Assembly (NCBI GenBank): GCA_034231615.1
Contig: CM067312.1
Location: 3,141,001 to 3,205,000, forward strand
Origin: Meghimatium bilineatum
Taxonomy: Eukaryota; Mollusca; Gastropoda; Stylommatophora; Philomycidae
Reading direction: 5' to 3'
Length of the DNA: 64,000 nt
Made by a program: the position numbers and the translations under genes. Below are positions 33,301 through 36,815 of the stretch, in pieces; within the stretch, counting starts at the first letter, position 1; each line of letters opens with the position of its first letter. The notes beneath the pieces are model-generated. The model had not been told where the DNA came from. It did no database searches and worked only from the letters and a program-made list of their open reading frames with translations.

Positions 33301-36244
33301 TATTTGATAGTTAGGCTATAACAGTAACAATATCACTTAATATGGTATTTATCACTATGTTTACTAAGAAGATTACTCAAATATAAGCATTCTTGTCATG
33401 TCTTTGATCCACCAGCCATTGAGTTTCAGCTCTTGATCAATATAATCAGTAAATGTACTATAATACAACTGTTTAACTTGAATGTACTATAATACAACTG
33501 TTTAACTTGAATGTACTATAATACAACTGTTTAACTTGAATGTACTGTAATACAACTGTTTAACTTGAATGTACTATCTGTATTAATATCTCTCTATTTG
33601 CTTAATAAAATACTTTGGACACATTAAAAGACATGACACCCTATTGAAGACCTTACTTGAGGGTAAAGTCAAAGGGAAGCGAGCAAGAGGTAGGCAGAGA
33701 TACAAGTGGGAGAGTAACATTACACGATGGACAGGTTACAGTCTAGCAGAGTGCACCACCAAGACAAGAGACAGGAGATGTTGGAGATACGTTGCAGCCA
33801 ACCTTCGTTGCGGAGACGGCACTTGATGATGATGATTTGCTTAATACCCCTTCATGCCTTAACAACGTTAGGGGTAGAATAATTCTCTGGAGATGACATT
33901 TTTGTGTTCTTCATATATGTTTATTTTTGTTGACTCTTTTATTTCTGTAATCCATCATTTACGTGATCTGTCTCTGGCTTTCTTTCTTTTGTGTCCGTAT
34001 AGTAATGCTTTTTTAAGGGCACTGTCTCACGGTAATCTGGTTAAACATGTGAAAACCACTTAACTTCTGATGTAAGCCAGAATAGACATTGTGTTTGTTA
34101 GTCTTCTGATGTTTTCATTTCTGATTCTATCTCTTATCGTTACTCTGAGAATTTTACTTAGACAAGTCTTTTCTATTCTAACAAGTTTTCTTTTGGCTTT
34201 TATTGTTATTGTCAACATTTGACATTGGTAGCATAGTGATGGCATGATGATTGTTTTATATAGTGCAGTTTTGGTGTTCATGTTCCCATATTTGTTTTTG
34301 AAAATAGGAGACACACTGTATTAATATCATCATCATCAGGTGCCATGTCGGCTGGCATAGGCGATCATGGCTCTCCACAGCTCTCTGTTCACAGTATTAT
34401 GTATCAAAATCATTGTTGTTTCCCTGCTGTGTCAGGTTGTCAATCTGTCTAATATTTTCTCACGTTGTCACCCTCTGTATTAATATATGGTTACAAATAC
34501 ATGAAAGTTACAAAAGTACTGAAAAAGAAATGAATTTAATTTGAAAATAAATGTCTTCGAAAATTTAAATATTTTCTGGGAAGAATTCAAGTCCAACATG
34601 GAAATAAGAGGAGACACCAAACAACAATCAGAAGAAAACAATGGACTTATATTAGTCATGTACTTGGAGTGAATAAAAATATACAGCTACTACAAGCATT
34701 AAAATGGGTACCAGATGGCAAAAGAAAGAGAGGAAAACCAAGTGAAACTCTTAACTGCTCAACTATCAAAAAGGGTATGACTATGGGTCTCAACAACATG
34801 TAAGAATTACATACAACATCAGATCAGTCAAACTAGTGAGAACTTGTTTCTGCCCCATGTATCATATTCAGCAATGAATGAACATAGATTAGATTGGATA
34901 GATAATGATTAGATAGACAGATAGATAGATTAGATAGGTAGGTGGGCAGGTAGGTAGGCATGTTAGATTGTGTAATCTTGTGACCACTCAGAATGTAAAA
35001 TTTATAATTCACATAACACAAACATATGTTACCCTCATTACAAGAGAGCTCTCTCAGTGTATTTGTAAACTGGATTACTGGTGCATCCTCATCATTTTCA
35101 AGTATCCAAGTCAACATACAAACTGTTCTTTCTGAAGATGCAGTTTGAAAGAATTCAAGCTGCCGTTCATCTGAAATAGATTAAAAATAACAGTAACATG
35201 AAAAACAATAATTATGAAATCTTGTAGAACTTTTATACTTGTTCTCACATTCGTACTGGCCAGTAAGATGTAGTTCAGAGAATGAAATGCATTATTTCAT
35301 GGTTTATGGCTTGACTGTAATATGTGCCTTTGGGCCGGATACATCCAACTTCAGCATGGATTTAGGGACCTTCTTACTATCCATGGAGGACAACAAACTC
35401 CACCCTAAAACCTCCTTAAACACCTCTTATGACATGCATGGTAGGTTACAATGTTGTTAGTTTTTTGTTTCCCATTTGGGCTGCAGCAACACATGGTTTA
35501 AACTAATATGAAGATCTCTAACAGTGATTGTTTCTTGTATGTTTAAACAAACATTATTTGTTCGCTCAGATAACCAACACAAAAGTGTGTGTGATTTTTG
35601 ACAGGGAGTATATTGTGCTGCTGCATTATTTTGTGTCTTCTGGCCCAGTTTATCCATTTTCAGCATTAACAAATCATTAATTTATATCAATGTTATTATC
35701 TATCCTGTCATCTTGGAGATGTGGTTATATCTATCCATTCATAAACCCATAACCCGTCAGGGTTGTAGGGGTACCACATAAGATGCTTCAGCACATTGAA
35801 ACCTCCAGAAATTTCCATCTACAATGATGCGGATGAGTGAGGAAAAATCTTGTCCTGTCCATTCCTTGATATTGTCTGTCCATTTCTTTATTTGCCCATC
35901 TAGATGTAGTCCCTGATGTATATATATGTGGATATATAGAAGAATATAGAGAATTTCATGGAAAGAGAAACAAATTAACACAGAGACAATGCTGTGTATG
36001 AAAAAGAATCAAAGGTAACAAAATTGAAACAAAGTAAGTACTTTGGACATATTAAAAGACATGACACCTTGTTGAAGACCTTATTTGAAGGCAGAGTTGA
36101 GACTTAAAACATAATTAATGACAGAATGTACTTACAAAACCAAGTGCTCCTCTGGATGATTGCTATAGGGTTCAGATACTTTACAAAAGTGTCAAACAAG
36201 AAATACAAAATAGTTTTCACTTCCTTTGGATCTGCTAGTTCCAT
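272..36244 (-). CDS. RIG-I-like receptor (MDA5/RIG-I type RNA helicase), 5' two thirds of gene
   Basis: Cytosolic sensor of viral double-stranded RNA; family members bind RNA with a DExD/H helicase and signal through tandem CARDs to MAVS-type adaptors. Thirteen exons on the minus strand join with matching phases (36136-36244, 35033-35170, 31664-31821, 27880-28057, 26504-26578, 22555-22677, 18075-18098, 15472-15630, 11901-12050, 11240-11343, 6285-6563, 1745-1907, 272-370), about 586 codons. Order: two CARD-like domains (residues about 1-85 and 90-185), acidic linker (195-320), Walker [10 protein letters not shown] near 348-356, DECH near 458-461, TAS at 504-506. Motif I equals human RIG-I, but the motif spacing resembles MDA5, so I leave the symbol empty. 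The gene runs off the left edge before helicase domain 2. Introns are full of LINE and SINE debris. Exons 5 and 7 are the least certain. Confidence 0.9.
390..860. other. AT-rich intron, nothing recognised
   Basis: No coding pattern, tandem repeat or known element seen. Confidence 0.6.
863..987 (-). mobile_element. SINE1 copy, truncated
   Basis: Reverse orientation: gatctctcctgtaacagg, then the tttccagcaggatgtagtcc core and gtgccactggcccaagacat. About 80 percent like the copy at 54838. Missing the (GAA)n tail. Confidence 0.75.
1407..1600. repeat. Inverted repeat of a hammerhead-like motif
   Basis: Arms 1407-1466 and 1540-1600 are inverted copies of one about 60-bp sequence; each read outward gives ttgataaaggtcc...ggaccacaa, a hairpin stem GGTCC/GGACC. 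The motif resembles the terminal repeats of Penelope-like elements found elsewhere here (48725, 60862). Confidence 0.6.
1745..1907 (-). CDS. RIG-I-like receptor exon 12: helicase motif III
   Basis: Encodes [20 protein letters not shown] then [15 protein letters not shown], matching RIG-I [29 protein letters not shown]. TAS is helicase motif III, which couples ATP hydrolysis to RNA binding. Acceptor tttgcag, donor gtcagt; starts in phase 0 directly after the LPQ that ends the motif II exon. Confidence 0.92.
2200..2253. repeat. 17-bp tandem repeat, about 3 copies
   Basis: Unit atcgacatgaagcacac, immediately upstream of the piggyBac relic. Confidence 0.7.
2385..3620 (+). mobile_element. piggyBac-type transposase relic
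   Basis: Cut-and-paste DNA transposase remains in several frames. Acidic N-terminus [19 protein letters not shown] (2376 on), [20 protein letters not shown] (about 2728), then [20 protein letters not shown] (about 3176), [19 protein letters not shown], and [16 protein letters not shown] (3405). These follow the order of the piggyBac DDE domain; DEGMVP keeps the first Asp, while the DNYYTS box reads GRYYNS and so lost the second Asp. Internal stops and frame changes are many, so it is dead. A 30-bp in-frame expansion sits in the [11 protein letters not shown] part. TTAA ends were not identified. Confidence 0.8.
3437..3556. repeat. 30-bp minisatellite inside piggyBac coding relic, 4 copies
   Basis: Unit aacatttgacaagctataca plus atgactatgg, nearly identical copies; encodes [10 protein letters not shown] repeats in the transposase frame, so it grew from the transposon itself. 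Confidence 0.92.
3659..4903. repeat. Large 29/33-bp minisatellite, about 40 copies
   Basis: Unit tgtcttgtatggatggatag plus aagattgta, with longer variants carrying an extra gataa. Both long reading frames across it (reading [11 protein letters not shown] again and again on the minus strand) are products of the repeat, not genes. Located in the intron between exons 12 and 11 of the RNA sensor. Confidence 0.97.
5087..5176. repeat. 29-bp tandem repeat, 3 copies
   Basis: Unit agaacaatccacacaattat plus gtaataact. Confidence 0.9.
5440..5725 (+). mobile_element. LINE C 3' end
   Basis: Degraded 3' part: [37 protein letters not shown] tail, ending gcacttgatgatgatga. Same family as 33610-33830, where it reads openly. 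LINE C = family with GHIKRH and a GATGAT tail. Confidence 0.75.
6285..6563 (-). CDS. RIG-I-like receptor exon 11: helicase motif II (DECH)
   Basis: A 279-bp exon of 93 full codons, [11 protein letters not shown] to GVKLPQ. It contains [14 protein letters not shown] (motif Ib region, TPQIL in RIG-I) and [17 protein letters not shown], the Walker B/DECH box with the PYN seen in RIG-I. Acceptor attcaag, donor gtaaat, phase 0 at both ends. An insert after the box ([13 protein letters not shown]) lengthens the loop before LPQ compared with vertebrate homologues. Confidence 0.95.
6625..7430 (-). mobile_element. LINE (NSNIKS/MGLNNM family), RT C-terminus to 3' end
   Basis: Minus-strand pieces [19 protein letters not shown] and [19 protein letters not shown] belong to the palm/thumb end of a LINE reverse transcriptase; downstream [13 protein letters not shown] and the 3' UTR follow, ending in a (CAT)n run at 6620. 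Several frame changes. The same 3' end recurs at 31075-31400 and 34540-34810. Confidence 0.8.
7480..7800 (-). mobile_element. LINE B fragment, divergent
   Basis: Minus frames give [16 protein letters not shown] and [15 protein letters not shown], the post-RT segment of the family with the [10 protein letters not shown] motif (compare 10630-10820). Confidence 0.6.
7800..8230. other. AT-rich intron, nothing recognised
   Basis: No coding pattern or clear repeat seen. Confidence 0.5.
8235..9130 (+). mobile_element. Tc1/mariner-type transposase relic
   Basis: [12 protein letters not shown] (8240, the N-terminal helix-turn-helix), [20 protein letters not shown] (8390), [11 protein letters not shown], then after a tandem repeat [57 protein letters not shown] and HIWDAC. 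This is the usual order of Tc1 transposases; LSDESQF keeps the first catalytic Asp. The region with the second Asp and Glu is unrecognisable. Many stops; dead. Lies in the intron between RNA-sensor exons 11 and 10. Confidence 0.85.
8487..8730. repeat. 35-bp minisatellite inside Tc1 relic, 7 copies
   Basis: Unit tgtgtgaaggagacttcact plus gctctgtctcgacac. The first copy continues the transposase reading ANTVRRRLH, so the array arose by amplification of transposase sequence. 35 bp breaks the frame. Confidence 0.93.
9575..9870 (+). mobile_element. LINE RH C-terminal fragment
   Basis: [20 protein letters not shown] then [18 protein letters not shown]: the CxCGE..T.EH.LQDC zinc-knuckle-like tail after RNase H in Jockey/I-like LINEs. 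Confidence 0.65.
9985..10380 (-). mobile_element. LINE fragment, post-RT region
   Basis: Open for 127 codons: [55 protein letters not shown]. The YGCETWTL box after RT is diagnostic of these LINEs. Ends [11 protein letters not shown] (degraded GRP.RRW). Confidence 0.85.
10495..10812 (-). mobile_element. LINE B 3' end
   Basis: [56 protein letters not shown] and a degraded LDSLTTW tail, ending at a (CATCAT) run. LINE B = family with RKTN.EVL and [13 protein letters not shown]. Copies also at 17340, 23465, 34325, 50615. Confidence 0.88.
10812..11110 (+). mobile_element. LINE fragment ([10 protein letters not shown] family)
   Basis: [17 protein letters not shown] then in another frame [20 protein letters not shown] and [11 protein letters not shown], the W.G.TLR.P...RQAL.WNPQG block of a LINE tail. 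Back to back with LINE B on the other strand. Ends about 130 bp from the donor of RNA-sensor exon 10. Confidence 0.8.
11240..11343 (-). CDS. RIG-I-like receptor exon 10: helicase motif Ia
   Basis: Encodes [20 protein letters not shown] then [29 protein letters not shown] is the motif Ia strand and helix (KVVFFANQIPVYEQQ in RIG-I). Acceptor tttgcag and donor gtaaaa. Starts with two bases completing an Ala codon from the motif I exon and ends in phase 0. Confidence 0.92.
11400..11860. other. Intron, unclassified
   Basis: AT-rich; a weak LINE-like 3' flavour near 11410-11600 but nothing I can name. Confidence 0.4.
11901..12050 (-). CDS. RIG-I-like receptor exon 9: Q-motif and Walker A
   Basis: Reads [20 protein letters not shown] then [31 protein letters not shown] is the Q-motif region (NYQLELALPAM in RIG-I) and CAPTGCGKT is the ATP-binding P-loop, identical to RIG-I and different from MDA5 (CLPTGSGKT). 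Acceptor ttgtctag, donor gtatgc; phase 1 at both ends. Confidence 0.96.
12202..12935. mobile_element. piggyBac-type MITE with TTAA target sites
   Basis: Flanked by TTAA at 12198-12201 and 12936-12939. Ends are inverted: CCTTTAACACAGTTTGTTTA on the left, CCTTTAGCACGATGTGTTTA on the right read inward, then ACAATT. 734 bp, no transposase. TTAA duplication and CC-start termini are the mark of piggyBac elements. A second one-ended copy is at 51400-51668. Confidence 0.8.
13160..13246. repeat. 30-bp tandem repeat, about 3 copies
   Basis: Unit gagtgttagggagtcacaga plus gagtatttga. Confidence 0.85.
13250..13615. other. Intron, nothing recognised
   Basis: No coding pattern or known repeat seen. Confidence 0.5.
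13620..13962 (-). mobile_element. tRNA-derived SINE (SINE3)
   Basis: Minus strand starts ggggcatggtagcacactgg, an A-box-like tRNA head, then gggttcctagtccagttcct as a B-box remnant and a body containing gttcaactggaaatattttt (13810). The body matches 29030-29440 down to gacattggtcaatgaaaaat atgggc. Confidence 0.65.
13975..14300 (-). mobile_element. Degraded LINE fragment
   Basis: Minus frames show [20 protein letters not shown] and later GYPRWPW, resembling a LINE post-RT segment. Weak. Confidence 0.4.
14340..14425 (-). mobile_element. SINE1 fragment
   Basis: tttctcaaactcccatcaga, agcaggaccatggtcctaca and tttccagcagaatatagtct, the 3' half of SINE1 in reverse. Confidence 0.7.
14425..14765 (+). 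mobile_element. LINE RT C-terminal fragment
   Basis: [60 protein letters not shown] and THTKML: the RT thumb and following segment of the NSNIKS-type LINE. Open for about 75 codons. Confidence 0.85.
15186..15322 (-). mobile_element. SINE1 copy
   Basis: ttcattctcaaactcccaat, ggatttctcttgtagtagca, tttgcaccaatggcccgaca and tcttctgctg; internally deleted around the tccagcaagtt site. Sits about 150 bp from RNA-sensor exon 8. Confidence 0.85.
15472..15630 (-). CDS. RIG-I-like receptor exon 8: linker before helicase
   Basis: An open exon of 159 bp, [20 protein letters not shown] to DEENLTMT, rich in Asp, Asn and Glu, with acceptor atgtacag and donor gttggc. Both phases fit the neighbouring exons. 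It has no domain I recognise; it corresponds to the poorly conserved CARD-helicase linker, assigned by position and phase. Confidence 0.7.
15966..16130. repeat. 24-bp minisatellite, 7 copies
   Basis: Unit tactcatgctacacttgtat plus gtcc, with atgct/aagtt variants. Frames through it (MSRTYKCN repeats) are not genes. Confidence 0.93.
16235..16470. repeat. 41-bp minisatellite, 5-6 copies
   Basis: Unit agtacaaaatcccttccact plus gcacagataagttttaacaga. Confidence 0.95.
16590..17065 (+). mobile_element. LINE A 3' region, degraded
   Basis: [30 protein letters not shown], then [10 protein letters not shown] and [16 protein letters not shown]. Parallel to 45885-46345 and 54545-54838, which share the aaaccgatcatcattaaatcctg-type 3' stretch. 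LINE A = family with ISCIEYIERQQIKWFGHLMRM. Confidence 0.65.
17340..17535 (+). mobile_element. LINE B 3' end
   Basis: [40 protein letters not shown] and [14 protein letters not shown], then gatgatggg. The most open 3' end of this family in the window. Confidence 0.9.
17560..18070. other. AT-rich intron, nothing recognised
   Basis: No coding pattern or clear repeat seen up to the microexon candidate. Confidence 0.5.
18075..18098 (-). CDS. RIG-I-like receptor exon 7: candidate 24-bp microexon
   Basis: A 24-bp segment between cctgcag and gtatgg that would add SYLNNMR in phase 1-1. Splice sites are good and phases agree, but exons 6 and 8 also join in frame without it, so it may be a cassette microexon or chance. 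Confidence 0.4.
18150..18530 (-). mobile_element. LINE D, inverted 5' endonuclease segment
   Basis: Minus strand: [48 protein letters not shown], then [19 protein letters not shown]. This is the N-terminal part of an apurinic-type LINE endonuclease (WN..S...K..EL, ALQETWL, VNVYAP). It is head-to-head with its own downstream half at 18530. Confidence 0.85.
18530..20415 (+). mobile_element. LINE D, endonuclease C-terminus and reverse transcriptase
   Basis: [20 protein letters not shown] then [19 protein letters not shown] and [12 protein letters not shown] complete the endonuclease. RT follows: [73 protein letters not shown] in another frame (about 19980) and [11 protein letters not shown] (about 20075), the catalytic Asp pair. 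Jockey/I-like EN-RT LINE with several stops and frame changes. Confidence 0.9.
20430..20790 (-). mobile_element. LINE RH fragment (post-RNase H)
   Basis: [40 protein letters not shown] and [15 protein letters not shown], an 85-codon open stretch. The order ([31 protein letters not shown]) is that of the region after RNase H in Jockey/I-like LINEs. Copies at 29600, 36800 and 43000. Confidence 0.75.
20795..21800 (+). mobile_element. LINE with C-terminal zinc finger
   Basis: [40 protein letters not shown], then in pieces GRLRKSVWERRE-like, [25 protein letters not shown], and at 21686 [22 protein letters not shown], a C2H2 finger (CX2C X12 HX3H). This is the common animal LINE whose ORF ends in a CP.C.R.F..RIGL.SHQR.H finger. 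Many stops. Confidence 0.88.
21606..21708. repeat. 25-bp minisatellite inside LINE zinc-finger codons, 4 copies
   Basis: Unit cacacatgcctagagtgtga plus tattt; the last copy runs into the intact finger. Copies start at 21611, 21636, 21661 and 21686. Confidence 0.95.
21810..22330. other. Intron with loose AT-rich repeats
   Basis: Imprecise repeats of gtaatgagctacaatgacag and of aaaacttttgtaac; no coding signal. Confidence 0.5.
22335..22550 (-). mobile_element. LINE E 3' end, abutting an RNA-sensor splice donor
   Basis: Plus-strand text aacccataacacttccgggt tgtaggggtac, gtccagtctttaacattatc, tcctcaactgtttcctgtaa matches the LINE E tails at 56795, 62640 and 31930. Its 5' truncation point reaches the gtaagt donor of exon 6. 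LINE E = family with [13 protein letters not shown] and a GVPLRP tail. Confidence 0.75.
22555..22677 (-). CDS. RIG-I-like receptor exon 6: acidic linker
   Basis: Reads [20 protein letters not shown] then [14 protein letters not shown]. Acceptor ttctgcag, donor gtaagt, phase 1-1. Very acidic and low in conservation; placed in the CARD-helicase linker. Its donor abuts a truncated LINE (22335-22550). Confidence 0.65.
23008..23420. repeat. 45-bp minisatellite, 9 copies
   Basis: Unit caaactgtcagaggatatcc plus gacaaggtggagagtgtcacagtaa in two parts. 45 bp keeps one frame open ([14 protein letters not shown] repeats), which is not a gene. Single copies of the unit occur at 1256-1310, 63285-63315 and 63650-63690. 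Confidence 0.96.
23465..23945 (-). mobile_element. LINE B 3' region
   Basis: [60 protein letters not shown], then the degraded FGHVM and GLENIVTT part to a (CATCAT) end at 23465. Longest LINE B piece in the window. Confidence 0.9.
23945..24640 (-). mobile_element. LINE A 3' region
   Basis: [89 protein letters not shown]. Fused in frame to LINE B at about 23945, giving a 207-codon chimeric open frame. Upstream (24340-24640) is degraded RT. Confidence 0.9.
24645..25028 (-). mobile_element. LINE RH: RNase H domain fragment
   Basis: [52 protein letters not shown] is the last RNase H motif with its catalytic Asp. Continues [18 protein letters not shown] and, in a shifted frame, [11 protein letters not shown] and HLWECPTC. 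Confidence 0.88.
25028..25440 (-). mobile_element. LINE A RT fragment
   Basis: [20 protein letters not shown] (25380-25440) holds the RT Asp pair, then [13 protein letters not shown] and [10 protein letters not shown] in other frames. Directly joined to the endonuclease start at 25445-25660 with the middle of the element missing. Confidence 0.8.
25445..25660 (-). mobile_element. LINE A endonuclease N-terminus
   Basis: [51 protein letters not shown]: the WNVRTL / GVSEVRWTG start of an apurinic-type LINE endonuclease. Confidence 0.88.
25800..26490. other. Intron, AT-rich, with one hammerhead-like motif
   Basis: Near 26038 ttgagaaaggtccctattgg aacg resembles the Penelope terminal motif. Otherwise unclassified. 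Confidence 0.45.
26504..26578 (-). CDS. RIG-I-like receptor exon 5: candidate linker exon
   Basis: A 75-bp segment [14 protein letters not shown] to HSDMDSSE, acceptor tttgtag, donor gtaccg, phase 1-1. It is supported by logic: joining exon 4 straight to exon 6 would create a stop codon (T plus GA), while this exon gives Cys at one junction and Arg at the other. The donor is weak. Confidence 0.4.
26765..27110 (+). mobile_element. LINE RH C-terminal fragment
   Basis: [60 protein letters not shown]: the tail CPCG...TEEHLLQ.C of RNase H-bearing LINEs, open for about 100 codons. A gt-rich microsatellite replaces part of the Cys box. Confidence 0.85.
27235..27450 (-). mobile_element. LINE F 3' end
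   Basis: About 75 percent like 33840-34010 (cttcatatatgtttgttttt, tttatttctgtaatccat). LINE F = family of 33840-34320. Confidence 0.7.
27450..27870. other. Intron, nothing recognised
   Basis: No coding pattern or repeat seen. Confidence 0.5.
27880..28057 (-). CDS. RIG-I-like receptor exon 4: second CARD, C-terminal helices
   Basis: Reads [20 protein letters not shown] then [20 protein letters not shown]. The pattern of a helix ending in a basic loop followed by WPFVFFDAL-type helix is typical of CARD helices 5-6 in this family. Acceptor cttgacag, phase 0 start; donor gtaata leaves phase 1. The C-terminal boundary is less certain because the donor is poor. Confidence 0.75.
28080..28490. other. 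Intron, nothing recognised
   Basis: AT-rich single-copy-looking sequence. Confidence 0.5.
28495..28580. repeat. 18-bp tandem repeat, about 5 copies
   Basis: Unit taatataatgtgtaggat. Confidence 0.92.
28600..29020. other. Intron with a hammerhead-like motif
   Basis: At 28786 ttcttgaaaatggccttaag gttgaaatgtt resembles the Penelope terminal motif (stem GGCC/GGTT, then GAAA). Rest unclassified. Confidence 0.4.
29030..29440 (-). mobile_element. tRNA-derived SINE (SINE3)
   Basis: Minus strand begins with a tRNA-like head near 29440 (ttagtaagtc..., ggttcagttcccagttcaac as B-box) and shares body and 3' end with 13620-13962: ccatatttttcattaaccaa and cctgctgctttcaatttcct versus the 13.7 kb copy. Confidence 0.6.
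29600..30040 (-). mobile_element. LINE RH fragment
   Basis: Reverse text as at 20430-20790: gttgacaaacattcttaacc, tctgaacatggaaaaggaat caccatc, tccattgcc, ctcattgcctt...catctgaatgacc. Ends with a 31-bp repeat. Confidence 0.7.
29630..29752. repeat. 31-bp minisatellite inside LINE RH, 4 copies
   Basis: Unit ataggtgttctgatctcccc plus ctccatatatc; corresponds to the single agttgctccgatctctccct at 20456 of the other LINE copy. Confidence 0.92.
30478..30695. repeat. About 115-bp tandem duplication
   Basis: tatctccgcattgtggaagc ... ggactgtggtcacatagatg repeats as tatctcccgttgcagaagct ... ggactgtggtcatgtgggtg; copies about 90 percent alike. Confidence 0.9.
30885..30960 (+). mobile_element. tRNA-like SINE head
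   Basis: gagctgatagtgcgtttgct and accaggttcaaaaccac: spaced like an RNA polymerase III A box and B box. Confidence 0.45.
31075..31400 (-). mobile_element. LINE 3' end (MGLNNM family)
   Basis: Minus: [26 protein letters not shown] in pieces. Same 3' end as 6625-7430. Confidence 0.8.
31400..31660. other. Intron, nothing recognised
   Basis: AT-rich, no signal. Confidence 0.5.
31664..31821 (-). CDS. RIG-I-like receptor exon 3: second CARD, N-terminal helices
   Basis: Encodes [20 protein letters not shown] then [20 protein letters not shown]. Helical death-fold pattern ([19 protein letters not shown]). Acceptor tctacag, donor gtattt, phase 1 to 0, joining exactly to exon 4, so one CARD is encoded by two exons. 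Confidence 0.8.
31930..32345 (-). mobile_element. LINE E 3' end carrying a 46-bp minisatellite
   Basis: Outer parts (cataacctgtcaggattgta at 31940; ttgtccagtctttgatggtg, tttgtcctcctctgcttctt at 32270-32330) match LINE E at 56795-57010. Between them the 3' end is amplified as a tandem repeat. Confidence 0.85.
31960..32230. repeat. 46-bp minisatellite inside LINE E, 6 copies
   Basis: Unit gtgtagggggtaccacattg plus aatgcatgaatacacagagtcctcca in two parts; equals the single tcgtaggggtaccacattgg segment of the copy at 56816. Confidence 0.95.
32430..33190. other. Intron, unclassified
   Basis: No exon seen. 32870-32990 (aacctcaatataac...gggtcattggtgagacccac) recurs at 58975-59095, so it holds an unnamed dispersed repeat. 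Confidence 0.55.
33447..33575. repeat. 29-bp tandem repeat, 4-5 copies
   Basis: Unit aatgtactataatacaactg plus tttaacttg. Confidence 0.95.
33610..33832 (+). mobile_element. LINE C 3' end, best copy
   Basis: [71 protein letters not shown], then a gatgatgatg tail. Open throughout the 3' end. Confidence 0.92.
33840..34320 (-). mobile_element. LINE F post-RT region and 3' end
   Basis: [60 protein letters not shown], then the family 3' end ([17 protein letters not shown]). Confidence 0.85.
34325..34480 (-). mobile_element. LINE B 3' terminus
   Basis: catcatcatcaggtgccatg, gctggcataggcgatcatgg and aatattttctcacgttgtca are the standard 3' end of LINE B. Confidence 0.88.
34540..34810 (+). mobile_element. 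LINE 3' end (MGLNNM family)
   Basis: aatgggtaccagatggcaaa (WVPDGK), [11 protein letters not shown]. Plus-strand relative of 31075-31400. Confidence 0.8.
34885..34962. repeat. GATA/TAGG microsatellite
   Basis: gatagacagatagatag and ggtaggtaggca runs. Confidence 0.8.
35033..35170 (-). CDS. RIG-I-like receptor exon 2: first CARD, C-terminal helices
   Basis: Encodes [20 protein letters not shown] then [20 protein letters not shown]. The [18 protein letters not shown] stretch mirrors helices 5-6 of the second CARD (WPFVFFDAV), supporting a duplicated domain. Acceptor tatttcag, donor gtaaca, phase 1-1. Confidence 0.78.
35240..35460 (-). mobile_element. SINE2 copy
   Basis: gttctcacattcg, aagatgtagttcagagaatg, cagcatggatttagggac, aacacctcttatgacatgca tggtagg. 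Family shown whole at 43755-44035 and 63700-63935. Confidence 0.75.
35460..35735. other. Intergenic or 5' intron, nothing recognised
   Basis: No signal seen. Confidence 0.45.
35735..35930 (-). mobile_element. LINE E 3' end
   Basis: acccgtcagggttgtagggg taccac, gatgcggatgagtgagg, ccttgatattgtctgtccat, cccatct: minus-strand [20 protein letters not shown]. Confidence 0.85.
36035..36105 (+). mobile_element. LINE C fragment
   Basis: [20 protein letters not shown] only; 5' and 3' parts missing. Lies 30 bp from the donor of RNA-sensor exon 1. Confidence 0.75.
36136..36244 (-). CDS. RIG-I-like receptor exon 1 (coding): start codon and first CARD helices
   Basis: ATG at 36244 opens [20 protein letters not shown] then [16 protein letters not shown] and a donor gtaagt. 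The split codon T plus AT gives Tyr with exon 2. Amphipathic helices fit CARD helices 1-3. The context aacaATGG is a reasonable start, and the peptide has the length expected upstream of exon 2. The 5' UTR and promoter are not resolved; an acceptor-like sequence (ttacaaag) lies about 15 bp upstream of the ATG. Confidence 0.75.
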
Positions 36245-36619
36245 TGTTCACATTCACCTTTGTAATACACCACAAGAAAAAGTGTCAGTACTATTATGAA
36301 ACATTACAAAAAGAGCAAAATTAATCATTTTGGTAATGGTCATTTCAGCAAAATATACATGGTAATACAGATTCGTGGAAATGATAAAAGTGACTTGGGG
36401 GATATGAATCTGTGTTCCCATTGTGCAGTTGTATGCTTTGATATAATCATCTGCCTGTCCACCAGTTGACAAAAACTAAGAGTATGTCTCATGTAAATAG
36501 ACCATCTATTGCCCCTTTTGTCTTCGGATATTAAACATTCATCATATGAGAGCCATTCAGGTGTATTGATGGGGCACAAAGGGGCAGCAAGAAATAGCAA
36601 CACTGTCATGCATGTGTAG

Positions 36620-36815
36620 TAATGGGCATCTTCCTGGCATAGTGGTTAAGCTGTTCACTTTGTGCTCAAGAGGTCATGGGTTCGAATACTTGTTCAAATA
36701 CATATCTTGTTTATAAAGTAGATTTTTTTTCCAAGATCCTTGGGGATTATCACTTGAAGCTACGGAGTTATGTGCTATGATTGGTACTCTTTGCAAGTGG
36801 TGGACTATTACACTT
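36620..36815 (+). mobile_element. tRNA-derived SINE (SINE4)
   Basis: tcctggcatagtggttaagc is a pol III A box and catgggttcgaatacttgtt a B box, 30-40 bp apart as in tRNA genes. Body ttttttccaagatccttggg gattatcacttgaagc matches 48303-48510. Confidence 0.8.

Noticed and set aside
36620-36690. Functional tRNA gene
   Set aside because: A and B boxes are present but acceptor and anticodon stems do not pair, and a second copy at 48303 shares a non-tRNA body, so it is a SINE.
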